Source of the DNA: Saturnia japonica
Lineage: Eukaryota > Arthropoda > Insecta > Lepidoptera > Saturniidae
DNA: 64,000 nt
Direction of reading: 5' to 3'
NCBI GenBank assembly: GCA_033032175.1
Contig: CM065320.1
Location: 13,969,413 to 14,033,412, forward strand
Positions 47,401 to 62,400 of the stretch are shown piece after piece (the first letter of the stretch is position 1; each line of letters begins with the position of its first letter). The notes under the pieces were generated by a model. That model made no database searches. It was not told where the DNA came from and worked only from the letters and a program-made list of their open reading frames with translations. The translations under genes and the position numbers were made by a program.

Positions 47401-50400
47401 AGCCTGATACAAGAAGGGTGCGCGTGTATCGTCGGCCCGGAAATACTGAAAGGCTCAGGTGCGTTCAAGAAGTTCATCCATACAGCGGCTCAACAGTTAT
47501 GTTATGGGCGGGTATTATGAAGAACAGGCGAACTGAGCTCGTTTTTGTAAATGGAAACATGAATGCTGAAAATTACATTGAGGATATTCTCAGACCTTAT
47601 GGCACAAACCTTTGGCTCCAATTTTAGGTTAATGCATGACAATGCGCGTTCACATACAGCTCGGCGAACCAGTGAATACTTTGCAACGGAGAACATCCGG
47701 GTATTGCCCTGGCCTGCACAATCGCCAGATCTCAACCCCATTGTGCACGCATGGGACATGCTCCAGAGACTTGTTTTGAAGGATTTGGACGGAGCGACAA
47801 CAACCCAACAGCTGAAGGATTTGCTACAATTCCATTGGGAGCGAATACCGCAAGATGACATAAACAGTCTCATTAATTCAATGAATAATCGTTGCCGACA
47901 AGTTCTGAATAGCAGAGGAGCCCATACTTTGTATTAAATTGTTCTATTCTTTCACAATAAATACATTTTCTTTAGAAATTTCATTTTATAAGAAAAAAGT
48001 TTAGTTTCTTATGTATCTTAGTTTCTACAATATACTATAATATTGTTCATTTCTTTATTAAAAGAACTTATAAACACAACAGCTGTTATTTTTACATCAT
48101 AGAACCCTAAAGATATTATTTTAAAAATAAAATACGTTATAATGTGAAGAACCATCCTAAAATTTAAATTAGTACATGTTGCTTAGACTTTTTTGATGAG
48201 TGTATAATTGAGGAATAATTTGGCCGTTTTCACGGAAAATATATAAAAAATCTATAAAAATTTAAAAGTTATCACTCAAATAAAGATTGAAAAGGTGATT
48301 GAAAAATCGGGACTATGAATTATAAAATATAAAATAATCTACTTATTTTTTGTATGTTGAATTTTTTAAATCTTTTAGAAAACTTTTAATATCCCTTCTA
48401 CTCCCTTTTTCACTTAAATAAAGATAAGTTGACAGAAGTAATGAGTGAGATTAAAAGGTGGATCTCTATTGATACTGGTTCGCAACCTTCATTCATCTGC
48501 AAGGGTTCATATACCTACACCGTGTATAAGTAGGCATATGTAATAATGTCTCGCACTATAAGACATAAAAAGTACTAATTTTGTCATAGTTAGGTTGTAC
48601 ACCCACGGTGAATGGAGAAACCTTCATCTTTCGTCTGACTTTATTACATAGTTAAACAATTGTCATCCGTTGTTATGGAGATTTTACCTATAAATTCTAC
48701 TTACGATGTGTCAGCGTCAGCTTGCCTTTGAAACAGTTCTTCTAACTCGGCTGCAGTTATCCTCGAAGATGCCGGCCTTTGTCGTATTGACGCCGTCCGA
48801 GGAGCTACCGGAGTACCTGAAGAGGGAGTACCACCTAGAACCATAAATATCAAACGTGAAGAATCAGGGATGGTAGACAGTGGGCCAATAATCCTAGTAC
48901 GGATGTCGCTAAAAGTTGGTATTTCAAAACTATCAATAAACGTCTTCAGCCCCAGGGAGAAAAATCGCACCTTCAATAGAACAAGGTCATAACTGCACTT
49001 TTTGTAATTTTTCTTGATAGAAATTTGTTCTGCTAATATTGCTCTGAAGAAAATAGGTTACGCCTTGAACATTTTAAAAGGGTCTTTGTTTTTCAAAATA
49101 AAAGAACGTTTTTAAGAACTTAGGCGTACTTGAATCATTTATGATTTTTAAAGAATTGTGCGCTTGGTACGTTATCTGGCCAGGTTGTAGGATATATTTT
49201 GTTAGATAAAGTAACATACGAAATAAGCAGTGACGATAATGCTGAACCAATTCGGAAATAAATGCTTTTGGAGTACGCTGAGTAAACAAGAGATAAAACA
49301 TAAGAGATATAATATCAAATAAATGTATTCATATTTGTAGTTCTTAAAATGCACGCAAAACATCACCGAATGTCAATCTTCTGAAGATCACAAAAACATT
49401 TTTGTCTATATATTAACCGACGGGATACCGCCGCGGGCACAGATAGTATATGAAAAAGGAAGAAAAAAAACTCACTATTACTGCTTCCGTGTAATTGCAC
49501 TGATTCAGCTGATGAAGATTTACCAGCTATACTCAAAGGTTCGCAAGTTTCTTCTTTTTCGCCACCATTTTCTGTAAATGTTATAATATATCTTTTTAGC
49601 GACTTATTTCTGTAGCAAATGTGGTGACGAATTAGGCGAAATAATTTTTTATATTGCCAACAAACTTTTGATGTTTTAACATAATTGAAATTAGTAGTTT
49701 ATTGCGTGTGGAAGAACTATTCGAAGAAATTACTGAAACATAAAACTAATTAACGCCGAGAGAACAAAGTCGTCAACTCCTGTAAATGCACAAAATAACT
49801 GGGCAAAAGTTAAGGAAAAAAGCTTACCTAATCCTGCGACCATAGATTTAGCTCTGGCGCGTCCCACACTCAAAGTGGTGCGAGGATCTCTACGAGGCGG
49901 CGCCGGTGCAGGACTGCGACCTGATAAGTAATAAAAAACGTTGAAAAATTATACCTTATTTTTTATGGTTTAGGATTCAAGTGTCTACGCTACGTGGAAA
50001 CTGAGATCGATCGATGAGATCGTGGGTTTGATCAAATCACTAGAAGTTCTAGTTTGAAATTCTGTCCAGGCCCAAAAATAGCCACAACGACTTGTAGCTC
50101 AATAAAACTTCTCACTTTGAGAAGCGGGTCAACTCCCCGCGTTTTGCAAAAAAGAAAAGTGAAAAATGAACACTGTATGTATCATTACAATAAAGCAGAC
50201 AACAAAATATGTCACACCTCCCGCAGCTTTTCTTGGTAAAGTAGCCGCGTAAGGTCGTCCGGAACTGGACAGCTGATTCTGGGACTTGCTAGTGGGTACC
50301 GTACACGTGTTGTGTTCGTTGTTACCTGTAAATATATTTTAATAAACGACAATTTTAAATGACACAGCAATTATCGGATTATAGCTAAATTAAAAATTAT

Positions 50401-53400
50401 AAAAACAGGAGGATCTCAAGAAATTGTTTGTTTATTTGAACGTGCTAATAATCTCTGGAACTAGTAGTCAGATTTCAAAAATTATTTTTGAATTTTATAG
50501 TTTATTTGAGAAAACTTATAATGCTATATATATGCATGCTATGACACTATACAGCGGAGCAGTAAACATTAAACGTCAAGGAATCTGGAAATCTGTAGGC
50601 AAGTACATGGACGCGTTGGGGTCGAGGACAGGTGGTCGAATAATTTGAACGTGGAGGAAAACCAACCTCAATTTTAGTCAGTTCGGTTTAGGACCCTGTC
50701 GTATTTCAAATTTGCATTTAAAAACCAATCTGATATAAATAATAAAGCAATACTCACCATTGTTCAACGAGACAACAGTCATGGAGACGAGAGCGCCGGA
50801 GGTGCGGATCAACTCCACAACGTGTTCATGCGAGGCTGCAGACACGTCTTCGCCATTTATCTTTAAAATATTGTTTAAGAGCATAAAGTTTAGCTTTAAA
50901 TCTCATTGCATCACTAAATGCATGTTTTGTTTGCACGGGAAAGTGTCGGCAATGTATCTCATGATATGCACACTGATATCGGACAACGGCGACCAATGTC
51001 GTATTTACAATACATAGTCAGGCACCGCTGTCATGCCGGCCTGCTCAAATACCTCTTCACGTTATGTTTGAAGAACTCCACGTTGTATCTTTCTTATATT
51101 TAATCATGAATGTTTGTATCTTCTCTCTCATTTCAAGCAACGCGACTCTGACCATTTAACTAAAATAAATTTTCTGGTAATCTATCCTTAAAACCTCAGA
51201 CTATAGTTTAATAGGTAATTTTTTTTTCTCCAATCTATAGCGTGTTCAAATCAAAATCAAATCAAAATGTTTTTATTCAATTTCCATTTCCTAATCCGGT
51301 TGTAAGATTTTATATCCATCCAATCGAATTAAATCTGGTCACTACGAATTAACTAAGTTGGTTGTAGTTGTTCTTGTAGGTTAAATAGTTTGTTCTATTA
51401 TACTACTTCTAGTGTTGCCTACTTTAATAATTTATTAGCTGATTATACTAAGATTTTATAACATAATAAATAACCTTTTTAAACTTTACAAGCACAGCCA
51501 TATTTTAGAGGCACCTAGTTGATGTTTTTCAACCAAACGTTTAAAATCAACTGTTTTCTTAGAGTCCATATTTGTTTGATGTTTGGTTACAATTTTGTTT
51601 ACATGTTTTCAATGTAGCATTGTATTGTGATTGCTTGGCAAATATTTCTAAAGCCAGTACAATGCATTATTATGATTGATATTGAACATAGTTTTGCAAT
51701 ATTAAATTGTTTTATAAAGATTTTAATAGTTTTTATTTAATCTATACATTTACAATCTATATATTGAAAAAAGGAAGTATCCTAAATATTTAAGACATTC
51801 GTTGATGAAGTCTTATGTGACCAGTTCTTTCATCACAATTGGTAACTAAAGAGGCACGCACAACTGCAAAAATTTAAGAAGAGAATTACCGCCACAAGGA
51901 AGTCCCCTTTTCTGAGTCCGGCGCGGTCAGCGACTCCGCCGGCATCGACGTCGTCAAGGTATTGCAGGGCTGGACACCGCTCGGACGGACGTAGTTCCAT
52001 CAGCGGGGACGAGGCCTTCGCGCCGCGTAGTATGAAACCGAATCCACGCCTGGCACGGTGCAGCACCACTGTACGTGTCTCCATATTGCCGTATCTATAT
52101 AAACAACAAGTGGAATTTCCTCTAACTCACAATCCCTTAACGAGAAATCACTTAGGAGAATTTCAATTATTTTTGTAATGTTTTTATTCATTAATGTTAC
52201 ATTTCCTCCACAACGTGAAGAATTTAAGAGCATACTTTTACATAGATACAAAGCTACTGGTAAAAGTAATAAAATAACTGACCTTAGAAAAAATAGAAAA
52301 TGAAACTTTGCGGTTAAACGCAAACAATTAAAATAAATAAATGAAGTCAGTAAATACTCAAGCATCTCAAAAAACTGATCATCCTCTTTATCTTGTTCCA
52401 TTCTACGTGTTTACCTCTTCCATTATCTTCTATCGGCTATAATTCCATTACTCACACCTATATACACATTCTTGACACATCCATCTATATTTTTTTCGAT
52501 CTTCCAATACGCTTATATCCGTCAATTTTCCTACTTAACACTACTAAATTTCCTCCCTACTACTAAACTTTCGTCCCTCTTCATCACATTTTCATACCAC
52601 CCTAACGCATTGCTATGCAACCTTTGTTACTGATGCTACTTTCACGCTACCTCTGATATACTCATTCCACACACAACGCTCTTAACATTTGCATAACTGC
52701 CAGATATAGAATAAAAAAGGCTGATCCTATATAAAATTATAATTCTTCACTTAAACACATTATGTTTTAGAAAGCACAAAGTATGCATTACATAGTTTTT
52801 TTTTTTTTTTATCTAAATTTTAAGAGCTTGGCCGTCGTAACGGTCATGCTCTCTACATTACATAGTTGAATGAAGCCGTTATATAAGTCTTATTGAAGAA
52901 AATAGATATAAAAGTAGAAGAAGCATGGATAGACAAACTGAATTAATGAAAAACAAAACACCTGTCTAAAAATAAACTGAGTAATATCCGGATAGCCCAT
53001 ATCGGTTTCTGCCCTTTACAATACAAGGACGCAAGTGTCACAAACGATTGTCTGAAGACGCACATGGATATCAACTGGCCGCGAAATTCGATTTCAGATG
53101 AATTGTATTATCTCATTTGTTTTCATATATTGTTTATTGTAACTAAAGATTCGTTTATTACTTTGAGATCATCTATTGTTTTCGTTCTGTCATGCAGTTC
53201 ACAGATTTGCTAGGTCACTTGGGTGGTATGCTGGTATGACATAAACCATCGTACACCAGGTATAACACCTAAATACGCTTTTAGAGTTCCGGACCGGTCG
53301 ATGTAAGAATCTGTTCTCGTCTGGATCGAGACCATCATGTAAATGACGATAAACCCGTTATAGGACCCTCTTTTGGTTTAACGCGTTTCGGGATTCAGTT

Positions 53401-56400
53401 GCTGAGACGCTTACGGGACGGAATGAAAACGACGACTGTTGATCCCACGATTGTCTCCGATATTTAATTGTATTGTTCTTACCATCGGACACTGCCATAA
53501 CTTTACTACTATAAAACATTATTGTTGGATTAATGTTTATTTTAAATTAACTGTGACCACAGCTTCGCTCACGTGGAATACATAATGCCCGCGCGAATCT
53601 TGCTCCTCCGCTCCCGAATATTTTAAAGACAAAAATGCTTATTCTGGGTGTTACTTATAAGAAACATTTATACTCTCGCTGACTGTTTAGGAAGTGTTTT
53701 TAATGTCTATAATTATCTAATACGTACATTAATTTAATATACCATGACCAAATTTTTTTATTTGCGTGGTAGCCTAGATCTTTTTCTAAAATAAAAGTAG
53801 CCTAAGTTAGGTACTCTTTATAACATCAACTATCGAACAGTGTAAGTCCCGTCAAAATCCAAACATTTCGGAGATTACCCGGAACAAGTTGACAGACAGA
53901 CAAAAATGAAGAAAATGGGGTTTTGTTATAGGTATCGTATACTTTCATATGCGTTTAGTAAAAAAGCTGTTATTTTGACATTACAAACAGATGCATCACA
54001 CTAATTATTGTATAGAAGACTACTATTTTAAAATTAATTTTTAGTATAGATCAGTGGTTGTCGAACTGGTCTCTACCGTCCTCTAGTGGACCTTACAACT
54101 TTCAAGGCGGTAGAGTTATTTTATACATTATTTATGCAAAATTAAAATTAAAAAATGAACTCAACTACACTAAGTAGTTTTTAATGATTTATTACGTCAA
54201 ACTTACCTAAACTCCGTCGTAAAGTAATTATTACTATATGATATAACTTATAAATCACTTAATAACTAACTAATTATTAACTAATTACTTAATAATTAAC
54301 TTATAAGGAACCAGTGGGCGGTTAGAAAATTTTACTATTAACAGAGATACAACAATGGGTTAAAAGGTTGACTACCCCTTTTATAGTTGTGAAAACTTAC
54401 GATTTTTTTATTCTGGGTGCTGTGGCACTGTACGTTTTGCTAAGACCCATCTCCCTTCTGCCAGTGACGCGAGAATGGTGGATCGGCCCCGATGCCAGTA
54501 CCTTAAAATTGAATAAAAATTATTCCGAACTTTCACCGTGAGATTATAAAATTTCAGGAATTAAACCGAAAATTTATATTAGGGACAACAAGCAAATGAA
54601 TAGTATTGGAGGGCGTCTAATAATTACGCGTTTGTAAGATTCACTGTTATATCAGACACACGTAATATATTGACATATATTTAATGTAACATTCTGCTTT
54701 TATTACTATGTCAACGTTACCTTAAAATGGGACTTGTCAGTTATGTGAAGATATGATAATTGCGATATGTCAGTTGTACGTAACACAATTGCTCTGATTT
54801 TGACATAATATAAAAATAATTACCCTGTTATCATATTAATATCTTATATTACATCAGCCAGTGATATATTAATGTCACATACATATAACATTAAGGTCAC
54901 TAATCACATCAAATTTATATCATGTATACATAAAAACGCTGCGACCCACGTATGCCTTGTATCTGCCACGGAAAGTTGCCGTTCTTTTTGGATTTTAGCG
55001 TACTTACCATCAGATGCTGTAGGGTCACCACTATGGGGACTAAGTGCCACTCTGAGATTTTAGGTTACGTACATACTTCATATTTAACCTTTTGATTGAA
55101 CGTTTCATTTCAAGCTAGTATATTTTATTTTAAATTAGTTTTTCCCTTGCTTGCCCCCCGGGCCAAAAACATGGCTACGCAGGGCTATGTAAACTAATTA
55201 AATAGTTACCTGATGCAAGTGTGCATTGTTTTGCCGTAACCGTACTTCTTGTACGCAGTGAGATGGAAATAATCCTGTTGCGCCGGAGCCTCGTACGTTG
55301 CCTTCCAATAAACCATCATCGGTTGCACCGATCACTGTGGAAGCAAATACCAACTTGTGTGGTAATCTTAATATAATTTATTACGGTAAATCATTTCACA
55401 TGTTAGTTTAAGTTAGGGATCGTGTTCGTGGGTATGTGATGGCTATGAACTGTGTTTATCAATGTGGGTTATGCCAGGTTTATTGACACACATAGCTGTT
55501 GTTAGTAAGAACCATATACGGTGGAGTGATTCGGTGGATTTCAGGTGGAATAAATAGTTAAATACTTTCTATAAGCTTAAAAGATTGAGCTGTAAAGTAT
55601 TAACTCGTTTACTCTTCATCCATCTATGTCCATTGAATCTTTCTTTAATCTAGAATACACTATATAAATCGAGTATAAATTCGTAGAAAGAGATAAGGCG
55701 TCGTGGTTGCGCGGAACACACACACATTCAAACCTTATCGATACGATTACGTAAGCAAACATACAATTCCAAAAAACAGGCTACATAAAAATTTCTAATC
55801 TTATAAACGTTACGTTGTGGTATGTAGGTACGTGACTTCATATACAAAAAAGGGTCATTTTCGAAATTTCTTCCCCTCATTTTTATTACGCATAAGCCAG
55901 CTGCATTCCGACCAAGGACAGTTCTATTTTGAACATAGAAGCGAACACACTGTGTACTTAGAAGTTTTCTCTGGAACAAAACCATGACTGAGAACACCTG
56001 TTAGAATTAGTGCTATTTGTGTCTTTTTTCATTACAATATCTCGTCTTATTCTGCGAAATTTTAAGCACCAGTGAAATTACTTTCGAGATAAGCACTACT
56101 AAATATTGAAATCTAGTCTGAACACGTATGCCTGTTTTAAATGGACAGTACCTTCAATAATGTCTCCGTGCGCGAGTCGCAGATGTCCAGGTGCTGTGGG
56201 CTCGTACGGTAGCAGACAGACGGCGGTGTGTGTGCCGCCGGCCACCGAACAGGTCGTCGTCTCCGAGTTGCTTGTACCCACGCCGCTCGAGTCCGATATA
56301 ATGTCGCTAGTGTCACCAGCGCTCTTATCTGTTGACATCGCGGCGCCTCTCACACATCATTTCCCGTTTCGAAACCATCGAATTTCACGCGGATTACTTT

Positions 56401-59400
56401 ACAGTAATTTCAAAAATGGAGTTTACTCTTTAATAATGAATGTCTTGGAATATATATATTAACTAAATTATTAAACAAGAAACAAAATACCCGACTGCAA
56501 AAAAATTTTCTTTCTGTTTATGTGTTTATTTGATTCCCAGACGTCGTAATTAAATGTTTATGTCACTCCCACAATTAAACGAATCTGACGACACCTCGTA
56601 TGCTAAAATCCATCAAGCTGTACCAAAGAAATATACATACATACATACCTACATTAGGGTGGGCCAAAAAAAACTTTTAATTTTTTTTTATTAATTACCA
56701 TGAAAATATCATCAGAGATGATGAAAAAAAGTTATGTTAAAGTTTCAGCTCTTAATATTAATAATAAGAGGTGACGCATTAGAGTTTTTCTTTTTTTCTT
56801 TAGTCCCATACAAAAAAATTCATATCTCACCATTCGTTGTTCGTACAGCAAAATTTTTCAAGAGTTTTTTGTAGGAAATTGAACGTTCTACATAAAAGTT
56901 TTCCTACATTTTTTTCGCACGTCTCGCCATTTTAAAGATATTCAAGATTGAAATTTAAAGATTTTAAGGTACATTTCTTTTTTGCTTCTGAATTTTGTAA
57001 GTCGTTGACAAATGAACGTTATGATACGCCATTCTCTATTACGAAGAAATGTGTAGGAAGACGATTCCACCACATATCTAGATATGAATAGAATACATAA
57101 AATAATACAAAACAAGTACTGGCATAGCAAAAATCGTCAGACAAAGTTATCAGACTATATGTGTAAACAATAATTTATAAGCATTTATTATCTAAGACAT
57201 ACATATTAAAAAATCTTGTTAATTTGGTTGTTTTTTTTTGTTCACTCCATATAACGATAACTCTCTATAACGACAAAAAATGCTCAGTCTCTCGAGTTTC
57301 GTTATAAAGAGTTTACACTGTATTAAGAGCTGAAACTTTAACACAATTTTTTTTTCGTCATCTAAGACGATATTTTCATGGTAATTAATAAAACAAAACA
57401 TAACCTTACATTTTCGCAGTCCGGTAATAATAATAGAATAAGAATAAAAATTATAAAATAACAATAACTCACTATCACATGTTGCTCCCTATTTAATTTA
57501 ATTTACGTACCGCAGGCTATATAAGACTATCGATTCTAAGGAGTTAATAACCTTTTGACAGCAAACGTAACGAAATTACTTAACACTCGATTTTGCTTGC
57601 CATCTAAATTCGGTAATGCGGTTTATATTATCTGAAAATCGATTCCTAAGGAGTAAACTCTGAAAATTTCATACAATAATTGTTCCTAACAAATTTAATT
57701 ATAATCTAGTGTAGGGAAGGGGTTCAAACATCGTTAAAGGAAGCGAAGAAGCATTCCGTGATTAAAGTCTAGGTCAAACAAAGGACAAAAAGGATCGTGC
57801 AGTGACATCCAACCGTTTGACCTAACTTCCCAATCTAAATGATAAACATTAAAGGCACACAAAGACATGCAGACGGTATGATTGATGGAGACGGCGAGGT
57901 GTGTGCATGGTGATGGTTGTTCACACGGGGCTCGTGCCACTGGTCAGCTGGTTAGTGCGTACACGTTTCACCAAATTTATGAGATCGGGAAATAACTGTA
58001 AGGTTTTTGCAAGTTTCAAATCGACTACGTTACTGGGATCTATAGAAAGATATAGAAGATTCTCACGGAAGTGGAGTGAAGGTAAAAATATATACTGGGT
58101 ATGGTAAAGGTATTTATGACCCAGACATGGTAATTTTTAGAGGTTTTTGGGGGGATCTTGATTTGTCACGTTGTGGTTTTAATTTTTACACTCATAAACT
58201 TACGTTATTTGGCTGTATATTATGTAATATTGGGAGCATTTTGCGAGATATAGTTTGGGTATTGTGTTTATGAATAATTACTAGAATCATGAATTTTAAG
58301 TTGCCACAAAAACTCCCTGGACAGTTTTAACAAGAGAGCTGGTTGCCATCTTGTTAAAGCATTGCTTGAACTCTGAAGATTAGAGTATGTAATATTCTAT
58401 CCACGTGACATTAGTACAAATATGTTGCCATTAAATAAGATGACAATTTATAAATGATACCAAAAATAAAAAATATATCTTAAGATAATTATAACATTTT
58501 TCTTCAAGTCAACTCTGGTGGGTTGTTATTTTCCAATCTCATCGGCGCGGGGTCCCTCGATTGTTTTACCTGTGAGAAGGCTAGCGTCGTCTTCATGACT
58601 GGGATGGCTTGAATCGCTGATGCTGGAGGAAGCGGATGAGAAAGGCCGGTCGAGACTGCTCTGGGAGGGCGAAGCGCCGGCCGGTTGGCGCCGGAGCAAG
58701 GTGTCTAGCTCGTGTGGGATGCGGGTCGAGGAGGCCAGGGAGGACCTGTCTCCGGCGGTCCACCAGCCCCCCCATACAGTTGACCGCCTCTTCGGATTGT
58801 ATCGCGGTGGCCCCCGAAACGGTACTGTAAGCGCATCGTTAACAAACCGAACAAAACTAATAATATAAAACGTGCTAAAAATTATTCAAATCAACAATAC
58901 TCAATTAAACATAAACAAATATGAATAAATGAAATTGTGCTATTAATTAATAAATAAATAAAATATATGAACATATAATTTATTGTAAACATAACAATAT
59001 TATTATTTAAAACTAATTTGACGTCAGTAACTTTTTTATATTATAAAATAATACTCTAGCTTACCCAATAACAACCATCACCATTATGAGGTTAAGAAAT
59101 GAATTAAATATTATAAATGGATGACATCATGCAATTATATTCGTAAATAATACAATTTTGTAATGTTAATCAATAAATTTAAATATAAGCGTGTATTTGA
59201 ATAAAATTTAAGTATAATACGTACATAACTTTATTGTCAAAGCTCTATTTTTACATAATTAAATTAATAAATACAACAAAGAATTCACATTCTCAAATCA
59301 AAAAAATTAAATTCTTTATTATGTAAAGCATCGTACTATAAATGAACTACTGTAGTTTTAAATTTTCATCTTGAATCTATTTAAAGAGTATACCTATATA

Positions 59401-62400
59401 ATAAATACAGATATTTCTTAGAACACGTTAGCCGATGCCATGGACTTAGAATCTCCAGTTTATCGCAATTTAATCATCAGTCTAATGATCAAAATGATTA
59501 TTCCAAATTTCGATTATTATAAAAATCTTTTTTTGATTTGAGATTCCCACGCATGTGTTATATAAATCATTTAAGTGTTGGTATAAAGCACCGGTGAAAG
59601 CCATGCGTCAACAAACAACAAGCAAACTTACCGACTTCGTCCGATTTATAGTTCTTTATAACTTCCGCTAGATCCAAGTTTCCCGCTATCACGGCCACCT
59701 GTGAAATATACGATGTAATAGTTGATGTGATATATAATTGGGTTAATATTATTTATAATTTGTATCATAGTTTGGTACTATAAATAATATACTGTCTAAT
59801 TACTTTGCCTACAAATAAGAAAATCAACTTCAATGATTTTAAAGAGTTTCCTTGTGTATCTTTGAAGTTGTAGGTCCAATGCCGATAAAATTCAAATGAG
59901 ACCACCCCTGAGGTATCCCCTATCTAACAAAAAAAGAATCGTACAAATCGGTTCATAAACAAAGAAATGATGGCTGAACAACCATAAAAAAAAATACATT
60001 CGAATTGCATAACCTCCCAACTTTTGTTGAAGTCGGTTCAATTAAGTACAGGTTAAATCGATTAAATCGATTCATGACTTGAGCCATTCATTTTTGTTGT
60101 TCTTATTTTTGTTTATTGATCATATACATGTTCCATGTTTGTTTTTTACTTTCACGCTACTAACTAACCTGATAAGGTGTCTGGTTGGCAAAGTTAAGGG
60201 CCTCCTTATCACAGCCTCTGAAAAGCAACTGCCTAGCACAGGAATCTTGGGCGTTGACAGCACAGACGTGGAGAGGAGTGTTTCCCGAAGCGTTCCGCGC
60301 ATTCATGTCTGCTCCATAGAACAGCAGGTGATCTAAGTGTTGGACTAGGCCGTTGCGACACGCCTGTAATTAGTACAAATACGTTTATAAGTAAAGAAAA
60401 TAATAACAGATTAATTATTATACATCTAGTAACGTGGGTTCTTCATTTTTAATTCAGATCATAATATAACTTGGAAGCTGTGAAATTATCAGTCTTTTTC
60501 GAAGATCTTAAAAATGTTTGTCGATTGATTCATTATCGGATTGATTGAGGAGCAAAATGGAAAAGAATTAACGCCCATTAAAAAAAAAGAATTGGTCACG
60601 TTTATTTCATATTTCTGTATATCTATCTCGTTTAATCACATTGCGAATAATACTAAGCAACATGTATTTAGCATACCTACTATATTTATTAATATAATGA
60701 CGGTTTTTTGCAGTCAGGTGAGTAGAATAATTAAATAAAGCTATAAAAAATTTTGTTGACTCAAGCAATAATCGTGGGTTTGTAGCACAGATGACCGATG
60801 GTACCAAAGGGATCTCAAAAGAGCGACCACGCATCGGAATACAAAAGCGTTGGCAGATCTGCCATAAAGTGAAGGTTGGGGGAACCCGTTGGATGCAAGT
60901 AGCGCAAGACCGGTCGTTGTGGCGGTATTTGGGGGGAGGGAACATAGTTCAACAGTGGACGTCTTTCGACTGAATGGATGGATGCATGATTTGACTAAGT
61001 TAAACTTGTTAAAAACAGGCCGTCCCTACAAAAAAGTTCAAAAGAAAAAGTAGTTCTCCAGTATTCCAGAAAAAAATTATAGAAACAATATCTCACCTGA
61101 TGCACCTCTTGCCACCCTTGCAGATCATTAGCACCGATCGTCGCATGATCGTGTAAAAGTGTCTCACACAGTAACGGATCAGTTTTATTCGTCACAGAAA
61201 GATATAATGGGGTTAGGCTCTTCCCGTCTTTATAATTAGGCGATGCTCCAAGTTCGAGAAGAGTTTTTACGGATTCTAAGCTGTTTTTCTCGACAGCCCT
61301 GTGTAGTGCAGTACTACCGTCTTTCGTCCTATAGTCTAACAGTGCACCTCCGTTTACAAGTGCGATGAGTAGCTTCCCTGGTGTTTTTTGTCCGGCAGCT
61401 ATTGTCAGTGGTGTTTCTGTAAGATTGTTCAAATTTTTGTTACGAAAATACTATAGTTGCTGCTTTACATACAGAGAATGGGACAAAAATAAATCTATAT
61501 ATTTTGTAATTTAATATTCTTTAGTGAGTTAGTTACTTCAGTTTTATTTAAGTTACTGAAATGAAAAGGTAGAATATCTCTAATATTAGTTATTCGCCTT
61601 GTGTATTATTACAACTTCTGTGAAAAATTTAAATAAAATAGGTATAAAACATAAAAACGTTTAAAAATTAATCATACGAACAAATAAGTATTATTTGCTA
61701 AATAGTTGCAACTTGCTGCGACAGTGTTCCCACTTCAGAAATTGTGTAATATATACAACACTATCCACATGAGATAAATTACAATCCAAATATGCAATAC
61801 AAAAAAAATTATGGTTCAATAAAATGAGTTTCTAAAACCTGCTTCACCTGCTTAAAATGAAAACTGATTAAAATAAAACACTGACCGATAGGATTAAATA
61901 ATTAAATACCACTTCAAGGACCGTGCGACATTTATCTCAGATTATCCACAGTTGGATTGATACGCTCCATAGTACCCGGTTCAATTTTAAGTACACGCAA
62001 AACAATGGAAGATAAGAATCAGTAGTATGCAAATTTAGTAAAGTTGATACAGCAGTAGCTACCGTGGCGGATTGGCAAAACGGACACAATGAGAGTATAT
62101 ATATCAGTACTGTGTTTAGATTTGTATTGCAAATACAAACGGATGTTAATAAGAACACGCATAAAATGGTTATTGTATGCGTAAATGCTAGGAGATTTTG
62201 ATGTAACGTAGAATGATTAATTGTTGGTTGTTAAAATTTATCTTTGACAGACGGTTTCATCATCAACAAAGGCTATGTAGGCACTATAATATCGTACATG
62301 AATCAAAAGTTTGACTTAGCAGTTGTCCAACAATTTAAATGTATGTACTTACCACCTGTCTCATTACAGTGAAAATTTGGATCGAGTCCTTTTGCGCAAG

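Noticed and set aside
57734..58107. GC-richer block with ORFs on both strands between Shank exons 7 and 6
   Set aside because: Exons 7 and 6 already join in phase, and no acceptor-donor pair with family similarity was found.
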